From: Archangiaceae bacterium
GTDB lineage: Bacteria > Myxococcota > Myxococcia > Myxococcales > Myxococcaceae
Length of the DNA: 64,000 nt
Assembly: GCA_016714225.1 (NCBI GenBank)
Contig: JADJNS010000006.1
Location: 434,001 to 498,000 of the forward strand
Reading direction: 5' to 3'
Shown here: piece by piece, positions 1 to 7,650 of the stretch
Numbering within the stretch: position 1 is the stretch's first letter
Layout: each line of letters begins with the position of its first letter
Position numbers and translations under genes: made by a program
The notes under the pieces: model-generated
Told to the model about the DNA's origin: nothing
What the model saw: the letters and a program-made list of their open reading frames with translations, nothing else
The model's database searches: none

Positions 1-953
1 TGGGGGAACGCGGCGCGGGCCGCCTCGACCATCGAGGTCGCCTCGCCGGGCGCCAGGTAGGGCACGTCATCGAGCGGCCGATCGTGATCGAGGTCGGTCG
101 TGCCGAGCAGCGTCAGGCCCTCCCACGGGCACGCGAAGAGCGGCCGGCGGGTCTCGAGGTGGCGGAACGTGACCGCCTGCGCCACCGGGAAGCGCCACGC
201 CGGGAAGAGCAGGTGGCTGCCGCGCAGCGGCCGAATGGCCGGCTTCCCGCTCACCTCTGCGCGCAAGCAGTCGGCCCACGCGCCCGTCGCGTTCACCACT
301 GCGCGCGCTTCGACGCGCGCCGCCCGGCCCGACTCGCCGTCGCGCAGCACCACGCCGCCGGCCGCGCCTCCGCGCATGACGAGCCCTTCGACACGGGCGT
401 AGTTGAGCGCCGAAGCGCCGAGCGCTACGGCGTCGAAGAGCACGCGCAGCACGAGCCGCGCGTCGTCGGTCTGCGCGTCGCGGTACCAGAAGCCGCCGGT
501 GGAGCCGTCGAGGCTCAGCCGCGGCGCGAGCATCGCCAGGTCCTCCGCCGAGAGGGCGCGGTGCTTCACACCGCTGCCGAGCAGGTCGTAGAGCTGGAGC
601 CCCAGGCGCACGAGGCGCCGCCCGAGGCGGTCGCCCTCGTAGCTTGCGAGCAGGAAGCCGATCGGCTCCACGAGCCCGGGCAGCTCGGCGAGCAGCCGCT
701 CGCGCTCGCCCACCGCCTGCCACGTGAGGCGAAGGTCCCCCTCGGCGAGGTAGCGCAGGCCGCCGTGCACGAGCTTCGAGCTGCGGCTCGACGTGCCCGA
801 CGCGAAGTCGCCCTGGTCGACGAGCAGCGCCTTGAGCCCGCGGCGGGCGGCCTCGTCCAGAATGCCCGCCCCGGTGATCCCGCCGCCGACGACGACGAGA
901 TCCCACCCGCCGGCAGCCGCGAGCTCGAACGTGCGCGAGCGCTCGCCGCTCAC
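1..953 (-). CDS. glpD: FAD-dependent glycerol-3-phosphate dehydrogenase, partial (C-terminus beyond window)
   Basis: Oxidises sn-glycerol 3-phosphate to dihydroxyacetone phosphate at the membrane and passes electrons to the quinone pool. The first residues hold the Rossmann FAD motif DLVVVGGGITGAG, followed by the GlpD-type stretches DFASGTSSRSSKLVHGGLRY, NATGAWAD, and LRGSHLLFP near the cut end. About 317 codons are visible, roughly the N-terminal 60% of the family. The start is a GTG whose last bases form GTGA with the stop of the upstream gene (4-base overlap), so the two are probably translationally coupled. It lies in the fadR-agpS-glpD unit, which suggests a role in supplying or removing dihydroxyacetone phosphate for glycerolipid or ether-lipid metabolism. 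The family call is firm; the link to ether lipids is inference. Confidence 0.88.
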   Translation of the reverse strand, partial: MSGERSRTFELAAAGGWDLVVVGGGITGAGILDEAARRGLKALLVDQGDFASGTSSRSSKLVHGGLRYLAEGDLRLTWQAVGERERLLAELPGLVEPIGFLLASYEGDRLGRRLVRLGLQLYDLLGSGVKHRALSAEDLAMLAPRLSLDGSTGGFWYRDAQTDDARLVLRVLFDAVALGASALNYARVEGLVMRGGAAGGVVLRDGESGRAARVEARAVVNATGAWADCLRAEVSGKPAIRPLRGSHLLFPAWRFPVAQAVTFRHLETRRPLFACPWEGLTLLGTTDLDHDRPLDDVPYLAPGEATSMVEAARAAFP

Positions 954-2551
954 CGCGCCGCTCCCAAGAGCTTGCCCGGGTTCATCAGCCCTTCGGGGTC
1001 GAACCCCGAGAGCGCGCGGCCCAGCGCCGCCATGCCCAGCTCCCCCTTCTCGGCCTTCAGGTACGGGGCGTGGTCGACGCCCACGCCGTGCTGATGACTG
1101 ATGGTGCCCTTCGCCGCGACGATGGCCTCGCTCGCGCGCTCCTTCAGGGTGCGCCAGCGCTCGAGCGTCTCGTCCGGCGTCGGCGCGAGGCGGAACAGGT
1201 AGGTCGTATAGATCGACGAGCCATCGGAGTAGACGTGGGACAGGTGCGTGAAGACATGCGCACGCTCACCGCAGCGCTGAAGGCCGCCGCGCAGCGCCGC
1301 TTCGACCCGGCTCAAGACCGCAGGCACCGCGCTCCATGGCGCGGCGGTCTCGAGCGTGTCGACGGCATAGCCGAGCTCCCACAGCGCGTTGCGCAGGTAC
1401 GGGGCGCGGAAGCGGTTCTTCGTCCACTGCGCGCCGAACGTGCGGCCCGCCGAGAGGCCGCCGTGCTGCTTCGCGAGCGAGAGCCCCTCGCCGAGCGCGA
1501 AGCGCACCACCGCGGCGGTGCCGCTCGCGCCGAGCAGCAGCAGCGCCTTCTCGTCGCCGGCCCCGCGCAAGCGCATCCACGCTTCGAGCGCGCCGAGCAG
1601 CCGCTCGTGGCCGGCGAGCGTCAGCATCGTGCGCGCCTCCTCGGGCGCCGAGAGGCGCACCAGCGAGAGCGGCAGCCGAGCCTGCGCGATGGTGCGGGCA
1701 GCCGCCAGCCCGTGCGCCCAGTCGGGGAAGAAGACGCCCACGAACTCCTCGCGCGCGGGGGCCGGCGAGACGCGCACCGTCGCTTCGGTGATGAACCCGA
1801 GCCTGCCCTCGGAGCCCAGCACCAGCTCGCGCAGGTCCGGCCCCGCGGCCGACGCGGGGAAGACCGGCAGCTCGAGCGGCCCGCGCGGGGTCTCGACCCG
1901 CCCGCCCGCGAACAGCCGCTCCATGCGCCCGTAGAGCAGCGACTGCTGCCCGCTCGAGCGCGTGGCGATCCACCCGCCGAGCGTCGACTGCTCGAACGAC
2001 TGCGGGAAATGGCCGAGCGTCAGCGAGCGCGCGCGCAGGTGCGCCTCGAGATCCGGGCCCAGAACGCCCGCGCCGAACCTCGCGAGCCGGCTCACCTCGT
2101 CGAGCTCGATGAGGCGGCTCAGCCGGCTCATGTCGACCGTCACGGTGGGCCTGAGTTGCGGGTCGGGGTTCACGTGGCCCGCCACGCTGGTGCCCCCGCC
2201 GTAGGGAATGAGGCGGGCCCCGCTCCGCGCCGCCCAGGCGAGCAGCGCGCGCACGTCGTCGCTCGACGCTGGAAAGGCCACCGCGTCGGGAAACGCGCCG
2301 ACGCGCCCCGACCGCAGCGCGACCCAGTCGGGCAGGCTCTGCCCCCGCGCGTGGCGCAGCCGCTGCTCGGGGTCGAACGACAGGAAAGGGGCGTGCGGCA
2401 GCCGGCTCTCGGGCACCCCCGCCAGCGCCTCGGGAAGCGTCGCGTCGCGCGGCGGCGCTGGCGGCCCCACCCACGCCTGCAGCGCCTGCACCGCTCGAGC
2501 CGGCACCACGTACGCGTGCGCCTCGTCTCCCCAGCCGTTCCAGCGCCTCAT
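950..2551 (-). CDS. agpS: alkyl-dihydroxyacetonephosphate synthase-like FAD enzyme
   Basis: 533-residue FAD_binding_4/FAD-oxidase_C protein of the alkylglycerone-phosphate synthase family. This enzyme swaps the acyl chain of acyl-DHAP for a fatty alcohol and so makes the ether bond of ether lipids. The FAD-binding part carries YGGGTSVAGHVN (about residues 117-128) and GSEGRLGFITEATVR. The C-terminal part has the AGPS-like segments THLSHVYSDGSSIYTTY and GTISHQHGVGVDHAPYL, and ends with LMNPGKLLG. D-lactate or glycolate dehydrogenases share the fold, but the histidine-rich HQHGVGVDH stretch favours AGPS. One base separates its ATG from the upstream fadR stop, and its own stop overlaps the glpD start. 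Myxobacteria are known to make ether lipids with an AgpS. Confidence 0.82.
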   Translation of the reverse strand: MRRWNGWGDEAHAYVVPARAVQALQAWVGPPAPPRDATLPEALAGVPESRLPHAPFLSFDPEQRLRHARGQSLPDWVALRSGRVGAFPDAVAFPASSDDVRALLAWAARSGARLIPYGGGTSVAGHVNPDPQLRPTVTVDMSRLSRLIELDEVSRLARFGAGVLGPDLEAHLRARSLTLGHFPQSFEQSTLGGWIATRSSGQQSLLYGRMERLFAGGRVETPRGPLELPVFPASAAGPDLRELVLGSEGRLGFITEATVRVSPAPAREEFVGVFFPDWAHGLAAARTIAQARLPLSLVRLSAPEEARTMLTLAGHERLLGALEAWMRLRGAGDEKALLLLGASGTAAVVRFALGEGLSLAKQHGGLSAGRTFGAQWTKNRFRAPYLRNALWELGYAVDTLETAAPWSAVPAVLSRVEAALRGGLQRCGERAHVFTHLSHVYSDGSSIYTTYLFRLAPTPDETLERWRTLKERASEAIVAAKGTISHQHGVGVDHAPYLKAEKGELGMAALGRALSGFDPEGLMNPGKLLGAAR

Positions 2552-2552
2552 C

Positions 2553-3251
2553 TCAACTCTCCAGCGCCTTCCAGCGCGCGAGGCTGTGCTGCATCGCAGC
2601 TCGCGTCACCCGCTCGGCCCGACCAGGCTGCCCGGCCCGCACCGCCCGCTCGAGCGCCGCGTAGAAGCGGCTCGAGGCGAGGCGCGCGGCCGGCGCCGTG
2701 AAGTAGCGCCGCGCCAGCTGGCGGTAGAGGTCGCCGAAGCCGTTGAGAATGAGCGTGAACACCGGGTTGCCCGACGCCGCGGCGAGCGCCGCGTGCAGCG
2801 CCCAGTCGAACTCGGCATACGGCTCAGCCGCAGTGGGGCGCCGCTGCTCGAGCGCGGCGAGCACGGCGCCCGGGGCTGCGGCGGCTGCGGCGCGCGCGTA
2901 AGCAGGCGCGAGCGCGAGCCGCACCTCGAGCAGGTGGCTGACGAAGCGGGGCGGCAGCCTTCCGCCGCTGCGCACCGCGGCGGCGAGGACGTTGAGCCCG
3001 CCCTCGCGCCACACGTCGCGCACCCGGGTCGCCTTGCCGTGGCGGATCTCGATCCACCCGTCGCGGTCGAGCCGCTGCAGCGCCTCGCGCAGCGTCGGCC
3101 GCGTCACGCCGAGCTGCTGCGCGAGGTGGCGCTCGGGCGGCAGCGTCGAGCCCGCAGGGCACCGTCGCGAGAGGATGAGACCGACCAGCACGCGCTCGGC
3201 GTGCACCGCGGGGCGGTGGCGGGCATGCGGGGTCTTGAACGGGCTTCGCAT
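2553..3251 (-). CDS. fadR: FadR-type GntR-family transcriptional regulator
   Basis: 232-residue regulator with an N-terminal winged helix-turn-helix (LPPERHLAQQLGVTRPTLRE, then LQRLDRDGWIEIRHGK) and a C-terminal acyl-CoA-binding-type domain. The C-terminal half keeps the order of E. coli FadR, for example EFDWALHAALAAASGNP and LILNGFGDLYRQLARRYF. FadR family members bind long-chain acyl-CoA and then leave their operators. I prefer the ATG at 3251 over the in-frame ATG at 3281: the shorter protein has the family's usual N-terminal length, and the FadR-like box at 3258-3277 would otherwise lie inside the coding region. It is the first gene of the unit with agpS and glpD, so it probably controls itself and this lipid operon. 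Confidence 0.82.
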   Translation of the reverse strand: MRSPFKTPHARHRPAVHAERVLVGLILSRRCPAGSTLPPERHLAQQLGVTRPTLREALQRLDRDGWIEIRHGKATRVRDVWREGGLNVLAAAVRSGGRLPPRFVSHLLEVRLALAPAYARAAAAAAPGAVLAALEQRRPTAAEPYAEFDWALHAALAAASGNPVFTLILNGFGDLYRQLARRYFTAPAARLASSRFYAALERAVRAGQPGRAERVTRAAMQHSLARWKALES

Positions 3252-3257
3252 GGGACA

Positions 3258-3277
3258 GGTCAGAGGTCTGACCAGTT
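3258..3277 (-). promoter_or_regulatory. FadR-like operator
   Basis: The bases contain the inverted repeat GGTCAGA-GG-TCTGACC (3258-3273). On the minus strand CTGGTCAGACCT is read, which resembles the gamma-proteobacterial FadR box (CTGGTCnGACC) and the GntR/FadR pattern tnGTnnnACna. It sits directly upstream of the preferred fadR start at 3251, where binding would block transcription of fadR-agpS-glpD. It also lies about 30 bases from the FNR-like box of the divergent gene. Confidence 0.6.
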
Positions 3278-3308
3278 CCATTCATCTCGCAGGCGGGCGC
3301 CCAGGGGC

Positions 3309-3322
3309 TTGATCGGGGTCAA
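3309..3322 (+). promoter_or_regulatory. FNR/ANR-type box, TTGATCGGGGTCAA
   Basis: Palindrome of the FNR class (TTGAT-N4-ATCAA; here the second half is GTCAA), flanked by C and G as in most other copies in the window. Its centre at 3315.5 is 42.5 bases before the ATG at 3358. That is class II FNR spacing if transcription starts at or next to the start codon. Confidence 0.7.
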
Positions 3323-3357
3323 GGAGACGGCAGGAGGCGCCAGAGAGAGTCCCTGGC

Positions 3358-3717
3358 ATGTGCCTGCCCTCCCGTACCCTCTGCGCCGTGCTGATCTCGA
3401 GCGTGGCCGCCGGGGCGCTCGCCGCCGAGCCCGGGCCGCGAGCTGGAAAGGAGCGCCGCCTCGAGCTGGCCGTCACCGCGCGCGGCTTCGAGCCCAGCCC
3501 CGTGAGCGTGCGCAGAGGCGAGCCGCTGGTGCTCGTCGTCACGCGCACGACCGACTCGACCTGTGCGAAGCGCCTGGTGCTGGACGAGGCGAAGCTCGAC
3601 GCCGAGCTGCCGCTGAACCGGCCGGTCGAGCTGCGCTTCACGCCTCCGAAGGCGGGGCAGATCACCTACGGCTGCCAGATGGGCAAGATGATCGCCGGAG
3701 TCCTCGTCGTCGAGTAG
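3358..3717 (+). CDS. exported cupredoxin-like protein
   Basis: 119-residue protein with a signal peptide (cut probably after AGALA, residue 22) and one cupredoxin-type beta-barrel. A Cys lies mid-domain in TTDSTCAKR, and the C-terminal YGCQMGKMIAGVLVVE resembles the Cys-x2-Met copper loop of small cupredoxins and EfeO/CopC-like domains. It is likely to be periplasmic and to bind copper or shuttle electrons. An FNR-like box lies 42.5 bases (centre) upstream of the ATG and no ribosome-binding site is needed if the message is leaderless. The next gene begins 6 bases after the stop. The partner is not known; a link to a copper-containing or anaerobic respiratory enzyme is inference. Confidence 0.65.
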   Translation: MCLPSRTLCAVLISSVAAGALAAEPGPRAGKERRLELAVTARGFEPSPVSVRRGEPLVLVVTRTTDSTCAKRLVLDEAKLDAELPLNRPVELRFTPPKAGQITYGCQMGKMIAGVLVVE

Positions 3718-3723
3718 GCCGCC

Positions 3724-4830
3724 ATGCCCCACAGCGACTTCCTCGTCATCGGCGCCGGCATCGCCGGGCTGTCGGCGGCGTGGCACCTCGCGCGCCTCGG
3801 CAGCGTCACGCTGCTGGAGCACGAGAAGTGGGCCTTTGGCCACAGCTCGGGGCGCAACGCGGCGATGTACGTACAGCTCGCCCCGAACCCCGGTGACGTG
3901 CAGCTCGCGCTGCGCAGCCGGCCGCTGCTCGACGAGGTGGCTCCGCGGTGGAGGGTCTCGTCCGGAGCGCTGCACACTGCGGGGAGCGCCGCGGCGCTCG
4001 AGCGCCTGCAGGTGCTGGCGCGCAGCGGGGCGGTGCGCGCCGAGCGCCTCGACCGGGCCGCCATCGTGGAGCTCGTGCCGGCGCTCGCCGGCGGCACCGA
4101 GGCTGGCGGCCTGTATTGTCCCGACGACGGCGTCATCGACGTGCACCACGTCGGGGTGTCGCTCGCCGCGGCCGCGAAGAGCCGCGGTGCGCACCTGATG
4201 TTCGGCCTCGAAGCCGGGAGCGTGCTCGTCGAGAACGGCCGCGCCGCTGGAGTGCGTCTCGGCAGTGGCGAGTCGCTTCGCGCGGGCGCGGTGGTGCTCG
4301 CGGGCGGCGCCTGGGCCGGCGGCCTGGGGAAAGAGGCCGGCGCGCCGCTGCCGCTCGTGCCCTTGCGCCGCACCCTCGTGGTGCTCGACGCGCCGCGCGC
4401 GGTCGCCGGGCGGGTGCCCTGCTGGAGCGCCGACGGCGGCGTCTACTTCCGGCCCGAGTCTGGGGCGGTGCTCGCGTGTCCGTGCGACGAGACCGAGGCG
4501 CGGCCGGGGGAGCCGGCGGTAGATCGCGCGGCCCTCGAGCTCCTGGCCGAGCGGCTGGGTCGCGTCGCTCCGGCGCTGGCCCGGGCGAGCGTGCGCCGCG
4601 CGTGGGCCGGGCTGCGCACCTTCGCGATCGCCGATCGCGCGCCGGCAGTGGGGGAGGACCCGCGCGTGAAGGGCCTGTGGTGGCTCGCGGGGCTCGGGGG
4701 CCACGGCATGACGGGCGGCCTCGCCGCCGGCGAGGTGCTGGCCGCGTGCGTCTGCGGCGAGGCCGACCCACTGCGCGCGACCCTCGCCCCGGCCCGGCTG
4801 ATTTCAGGGGCTCGAGCCGGCGCTCCTTGA
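3724..4830 (+). CDS. FAD-dependent oxidoreductase, DAO family
   Basis: 368-residue D-amino-acid-oxidase-type flavoprotein. The Rossmann motif FLVIGAGIAGLSAAWHLA is at residues 6-23, HSSGRNAAM follows the FAD site as in D-arginine dehydrogenase/glycine-oxidase-like enzymes, and the C-terminal FAD contact is LAGLGGHGMTGGLAAGE. It would oxidise an amine or an alpha-amino or hydroxy acid; the substrate cannot be read from the sequence. It follows the cupredoxin gene at 6 bases and is probably co-transcribed from the FNR-like box at 3309. No signal peptide is seen, so it is cytoplasmic while its neighbour is exported. Confidence 0.75.
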   Translation: MPHSDFLVIGAGIAGLSAAWHLARLGSVTLLEHEKWAFGHSSGRNAAMYVQLAPNPGDVQLALRSRPLLDEVAPRWRVSSGALHTAGSAAALERLQVLARSGAVRAERLDRAAIVELVPALAGGTEAGGLYCPDDGVIDVHHVGVSLAAAAKSRGAHLMFGLEAGSVLVENGRAAGVRLGSGESLRAGAVVLAGGAWAGGLGKEAGAPLPLVPLRRTLVVLDAPRAVAGRVPCWSADGGVYFRPESGAVLACPCDETEARPGEPAVDRAALELLAERLGRVAPALARASVRRAWAGLRTFAIADRAPAVGEDPRVKGLWWLAGLGGHGMTGGLAAGEVLAACVCGEADPLRATLAPARLISGARAGAP

Positions 4831-4840
4831 TCGCGATCAA
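4827..4840 (+). promoter_or_regulatory. FNR/ANR box, perfect TTGATCGCGATCAA
   Basis: Perfect 14-base palindrome matching the FNR consensus TTGAT-N4-ATCAA, extended to CTTGA...TCAAG. The centre (4833.5) is 41.5 bases before the ATG at 4875. A TAAGCC hexamer starts 12 bases before that ATG and could be the -10. The box overlaps the last bases of the preceding oxidoreductase gene. Confidence 0.82.
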
Positions 4841-4874
4841 GCGCGGCCCGCGGCGCCGGCGGTAAGCCCCCTGC

Positions 4875-5135
4875 ATGACCGCCTCCAGCCCGCTTCCCGT
4901 CCTCTCCGACCAGCCCTTTCCCTTCGATGCGCGAGGTGTGGCGAAGCGCTTCCGGCACGCAGCCATCTTTGGCGCGCTCGACGCGCTGCGCGCCGGCGAG
5001 ACGATGCGCTTCACGAACGATCACGACCCCGTGCCGCTGCTCGCACAGCTCGAGGCCCGCTACGCGGAGCACCTCACCATCGAGTACCGGAAGCGGGAGC
5101 CTGGAGAAATCGTGATCGACTTCCGAATGCGGTGA
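4875..5135 (+). CDS. DUF2249 domain protein
   Basis: 86-residue cytoplasmic protein matching the DUF2249 (TusA-like fold) pattern: FDARGVAKRFRHAAIFGALDAL, GETMRFTNDHDPVPLL and a closing EIVIDFRMR. DUF2249 proteins are often encoded beside hemerythrins, NnrS and nitric-oxide or nitrate respiration genes and under FNR/DNR control, but their biochemical role is not established. A perfect FNR box sits 41.5 bases (centre) before the ATG, so the message may be leaderless. A second DUF2249 gene is at 18732-18953 in the FNR-hemerythrin operon. Confidence 0.78.
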   Translation: MTASSPLPVLSDQPFPFDARGVAKRFRHAAIFGALDALRAGETMRFTNDHDPVPLLAQLEARYAEHLTIEYRKREPGEIVIDFRMR

Positions 5136-5150
5136 AGCCGAGCGAGCCGC

Positions 5151-5164
5151 TTGACGCCGATCAA
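5151..5164 (+). promoter_or_regulatory. FNR/ANR-type box, TTGACGCCGATCAA
   Basis: FNR-class palindrome (TTGAC...ATCAA) with flanking C and G. The centre at 5157.5 predicts a transcription start near 5199. That gives a leader of about 14 bases carrying the Shine-Dalgarno GGGAGG (about 5199-5204) for the lipoprotein gene at 5213. Confidence 0.72.
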
Positions 5165-5212
5165 GGTGGGAGCCGAACGGGCGATGCGAAGAGGGCCCGG
5201 GAGGCAACAACC

Positions 5213-6271
5213 ATGCGTCATCTCGCCGTCGTCGTCGCTGTGGGGATCATCGGATGTGGCCCGCCGGGGCCTCAACCCGGCTCGAAGGTGTACGTCGCAG
5301 AGGAGGAGAAGGGCTCGATCGCCGTCATCGACGCGCGGACGAAGCAGGTGCTCAAGAGCATCGACCTCACGGCCGTTGCCGGCGGCGAGCACACGGCGTT
5401 CATGCCGCACAACGTGCAGGTCGCACCGGACGGCAAGTCGGTGTGGGTGACGGCTCCGTCGGAGGCGCCCGCCGGCCACTCAGGCCACGCCGCGGGTGAG
5501 GAGCAGGTGATCGTCATCGACGCCGCGACCGACGAGATCGTGCAGCGCATCACGCTGGGCACGCAGCTGCACCTGGCGCATGTGGTCGTCGACGGCGACT
5601 CGCGGTTCGCCTACGCCACCGCGAACGAGACGAGCAGGGTCTACCAGCTCGACGTCGCCGCGAAGGCGATCGTGACCAGCTTCGACCTTGGGGCCGGCAA
5701 GAAGCCGCACGGCGCGAGCGTCTGCGGCGAGCAGGTGATCACGGCGAACATGGACGGCAAGGGCATGAGCCTCATTCACCCCGGCTCCGGGCACGTGGAG
5801 GAGGTCGCCCTCGGCGGCGTGGCCGTGCAGGTCGCATGTACGCGCGACGGCAAGTACGTGTTCGCGTCCCTCTACGACACGAAGGAGGTCGTTCGGTACG
5901 AGCGCTCGAGCGGCGCGCTCACCCGCATCGCGCTGCCCGAGGGCTCCCAGGGCCCGGTGCAGCTCTACCCGGCGCCCGACGGCGCGCGGCTCTTCGTCTG
6001 CGACCAGGGCATGCTGCTCGGCCGGCCCGCCTCGAACCGCCTCTACGAGATCGCGATCGCCGAGGCCCGGGTGGTCGCGACGATCGAGGTCGGCAGCGGC
6101 GCGCACGGCGTGGTCGTCAGCGAGGAGGGCGCATGGGCCTACGTCACCAACCTCGCCGGCAACAGCCTCTCCGTCGTCGATACCGCGGCGCGCCGCGTGG
6201 TCGCGACGATCTCCCTCGGAGCGAGCCCGAACGGAGTGAGCCACCTGCACCCGAACGGCGGCATGCCGTAG
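5213..6271 (+). CDS. YVTN-type beta-propeller lipoprotein
   Basis: 352-residue exported protein. The chosen ATG at 5213 gives a lipoprotein signal (hydrophobic run ending IIGCGPP, lipid on Cys about residue 15) and has GGGAGG 8 bases upstream; longer frames to 5132 have no sense. The body is a chain of about 40-residue YVTN/YncE-like blades (for example GSIAVIDARTKQVLKSIDL, SNRLYEIAIAEARVVATIEV, NSLSVVDTAARRVVATISL), enough for a 7-blade propeller. A His-rich loop, SGHAAGEEQ, follows blade 1. Such propellers occur with denitrification and cytochrome genes, but no haem motif is present here. It has its own FNR-like box. Function unknown; outer-surface or periplasmic binding is likely. Confidence 0.72.
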   Translation: MRHLAVVVAVGIIGCGPPGPQPGSKVYVAEEEKGSIAVIDARTKQVLKSIDLTAVAGGEHTAFMPHNVQVAPDGKSVWVTAPSEAPAGHSGHAAGEEQVIVIDAATDEIVQRITLGTQLHLAHVVVDGDSRFAYATANETSRVYQLDVAAKAIVTSFDLGAGKKPHGASVCGEQVITANMDGKGMSLIHPGSGHVEEVALGGVAVQVACTRDGKYVFASLYDTKEVVRYERSSGALTRIALPEGSQGPVQLYPAPDGARLFVCDQGMLLGRPASNRLYEIAIAEARVVATIEVGSGAHGVVVSEEGAWAYVTNLAGNSLSVVDTAARRVVATISLGASPNGVSHLHPNGGMP

Positions 6272-6307
6272 CCTTCGAGCCAGGCCGGCTGCCCGCGCGC
6301 TCTGCGT

Positions 6308-7243
6308 TCACCCGCCCGCCTCGGACATGCTGAACGCGGCCCGCCGCTCGGTCGAGGGGTGAAAGCTGCGCTTGCCGCGCACCGCCGCGGCGACGATCGC
6401 CGCGAGCTCGGCGTCGGTCGCTCCGGCCCTCAGCGCCGCGCCGAGCGGTGCTGCAGCGCCCTGGTACAGGCAGCCGGCCAGGCGGCCGTCGGGCATCAGC
6501 CGCAGGCGGTTGCAGTGCGCGCAGAACGGCTGCGTATCCGACGCGATGAGCCCGAAGACGAGGCCGTCGGCCGTCCGGTAGAGCGCTGCGGGATCCGAAG
6601 GGCTCCTCCGCGGCACGCGCGCGACCGCACCCGCACGCTCGAGGATCTCGGCGCCCGGCACGAATGCCTCGCGCACGTAGTCGCGAGCGCTGCCGGTGTT
6701 CATCAGCTCGATGAACCGCACCTCGACGCCCGTGACTCGGCTGTAGGCCAAGAAGTCGAGGAGCTCGTCCTCGTTGCCGCCGCGCTGCACCACCACATTG
6801 AGCTTCGCCCTGCCCAGGAGCGCGTGCGCCGCCTCGAGCCCGGCGAGCACCTCGGCCACGTCGCCGTCGCCCATCAGCGCGCGGTAGCGCTCGGCCCTCA
6901 GCGAGTCGACGTGCACGGTGGCGCGGTCGAGGCCCGCGCGGGCGAGGCCTTCGAGCCGTGCCCCGAGCCGCTGGCCGTTCGTGGTCAGCGCCACGGTGAA
7001 GGAAGGGCACCCGCGCTTCAGCGCGCGGACGATCTCTTCGACGTCGTCGCGCAAGAGCGGCTCGCCCCCCGTGAGCCGCACCTTCTCGACGCCGGCGGCG
7101 TGGAACAGCACGCCGAGCCGCGCGTACTCCGCGGGCGTCAGCCACGCGCTGTTCGGCGTGGCTGCGCGCAGCGCCTGTGGCCGGCAATACCCGCAGCGGT
7201 ACTGGCATTGCTCGAGCAGGTTCAGCCGCAGCGTCCAGCCCAC
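6308..7243 (-). CDS. moaA: GTP 3',8-cyclase MoaA (molybdenum cofactor)
   Basis: 311-residue radical SAM enzyme that starts molybdopterin synthesis by rearranging GTP. The N-terminal cluster motif CQYRCGYC (Cys 13, 17, 20), the glycine-rich RLTGGEPLLR, the second-cluster motif CAHCNRLRLMPDGRLAGC and the C-terminal tail ending SEAGG are all MoaA hallmarks; the terminal Gly-Gly is needed for cyclase activity. The start is GTG, 8 bases after the cytochrome c stop. It is the last gene of the molybdoenzyme operon, a sensible place for cofactor supply. Confidence 0.9.
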   Translation of the reverse strand: MGWTLRLNLLEQCQYRCGYCRPQALRAATPNSAWLTPAEYARLGVLFHAAGVEKVRLTGGEPLLRDDVEEIVRALKRGCPSFTVALTTNGQRLGARLEGLARAGLDRATVHVDSLRAERYRALMGDGDVAEVLAGLEAAHALLGRAKLNVVVQRGGNEDELLDFLAYSRVTGVEVRFIELMNTGSARDYVREAFVPGAEILERAGAVARVPRRSPSDPAALYRTADGLVFGLIASDTQPFCAHCNRLRLMPDGRLAGCLYQGAAAPLGAALRAGATDAELAAIVAAAVRGKRSFHPSTERRAAFSMSEAGG

Positions 7244-7251
7244 GTGCGCTC

Positions 7252-7650
7252 CTACTTCTTCGGCTTCTTGTCCGCCGCCGGGGCCGGCGCCGCGGGCTTG
7301 CCCACCTTGCGCAGCTCGAGCACCCAGTGCGCGAGCGCCCAGCGATCGTCCTCGGGGATGTGCGCGAAGGGCACCATGGCCGTGCCCGCGACTCCGCCGC
7401 TGACCGTCTTGAACACGGCGTCCGGCGTCTCCCCCTGCTTGAACGCATCGGTGGTGAAGTTGCGCGGCTTCGGGTTCAGCGCGGCGGCCCCGGGCCCGTC
7501 GCCCGCGCCCTTCTCGCCGTGGCAGGCCATGCAGTTCACCATGAAGGCGGCCTTGCCTTTGTCGAGCAGCGCCTGATCGACCTTTGCGGGCGGGCCTGCG
7601 AGCGCGGTGGTCGTGAAGAGGGTGATGAAGGCGAAGAGATGAGACTTCAT
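7252..7650 (-). CDS. periplasmic monohaem cytochrome c
   Basis: 132-residue class I cytochrome c with a signal peptide (MKSHLFAFITLFTTTALAG), one haem site CMACH at residues 40-44 and a likely axial Met in GTAMVPFAHI. The tail is a Pro/Ala/Lys-rich linker. It probably carries electrons between the molybdoenzyme haem subunit and the respiratory chain. The start overlaps the chaperone stop as ATGA and has AAGGAG 8 bases upstream. Confidence 0.85.
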   Translation of the reverse strand: MKSHLFAFITLFTTTALAGPPAKVDQALLDKGKAAFMVNCMACHGEKGAGDGPGAAALNPKPRNFTTDAFKQGETPDAVFKTVSGGVAGTAMVPFAHIPEDDRWALAHWVLELRKVGKPAAPAPAADKKPKK

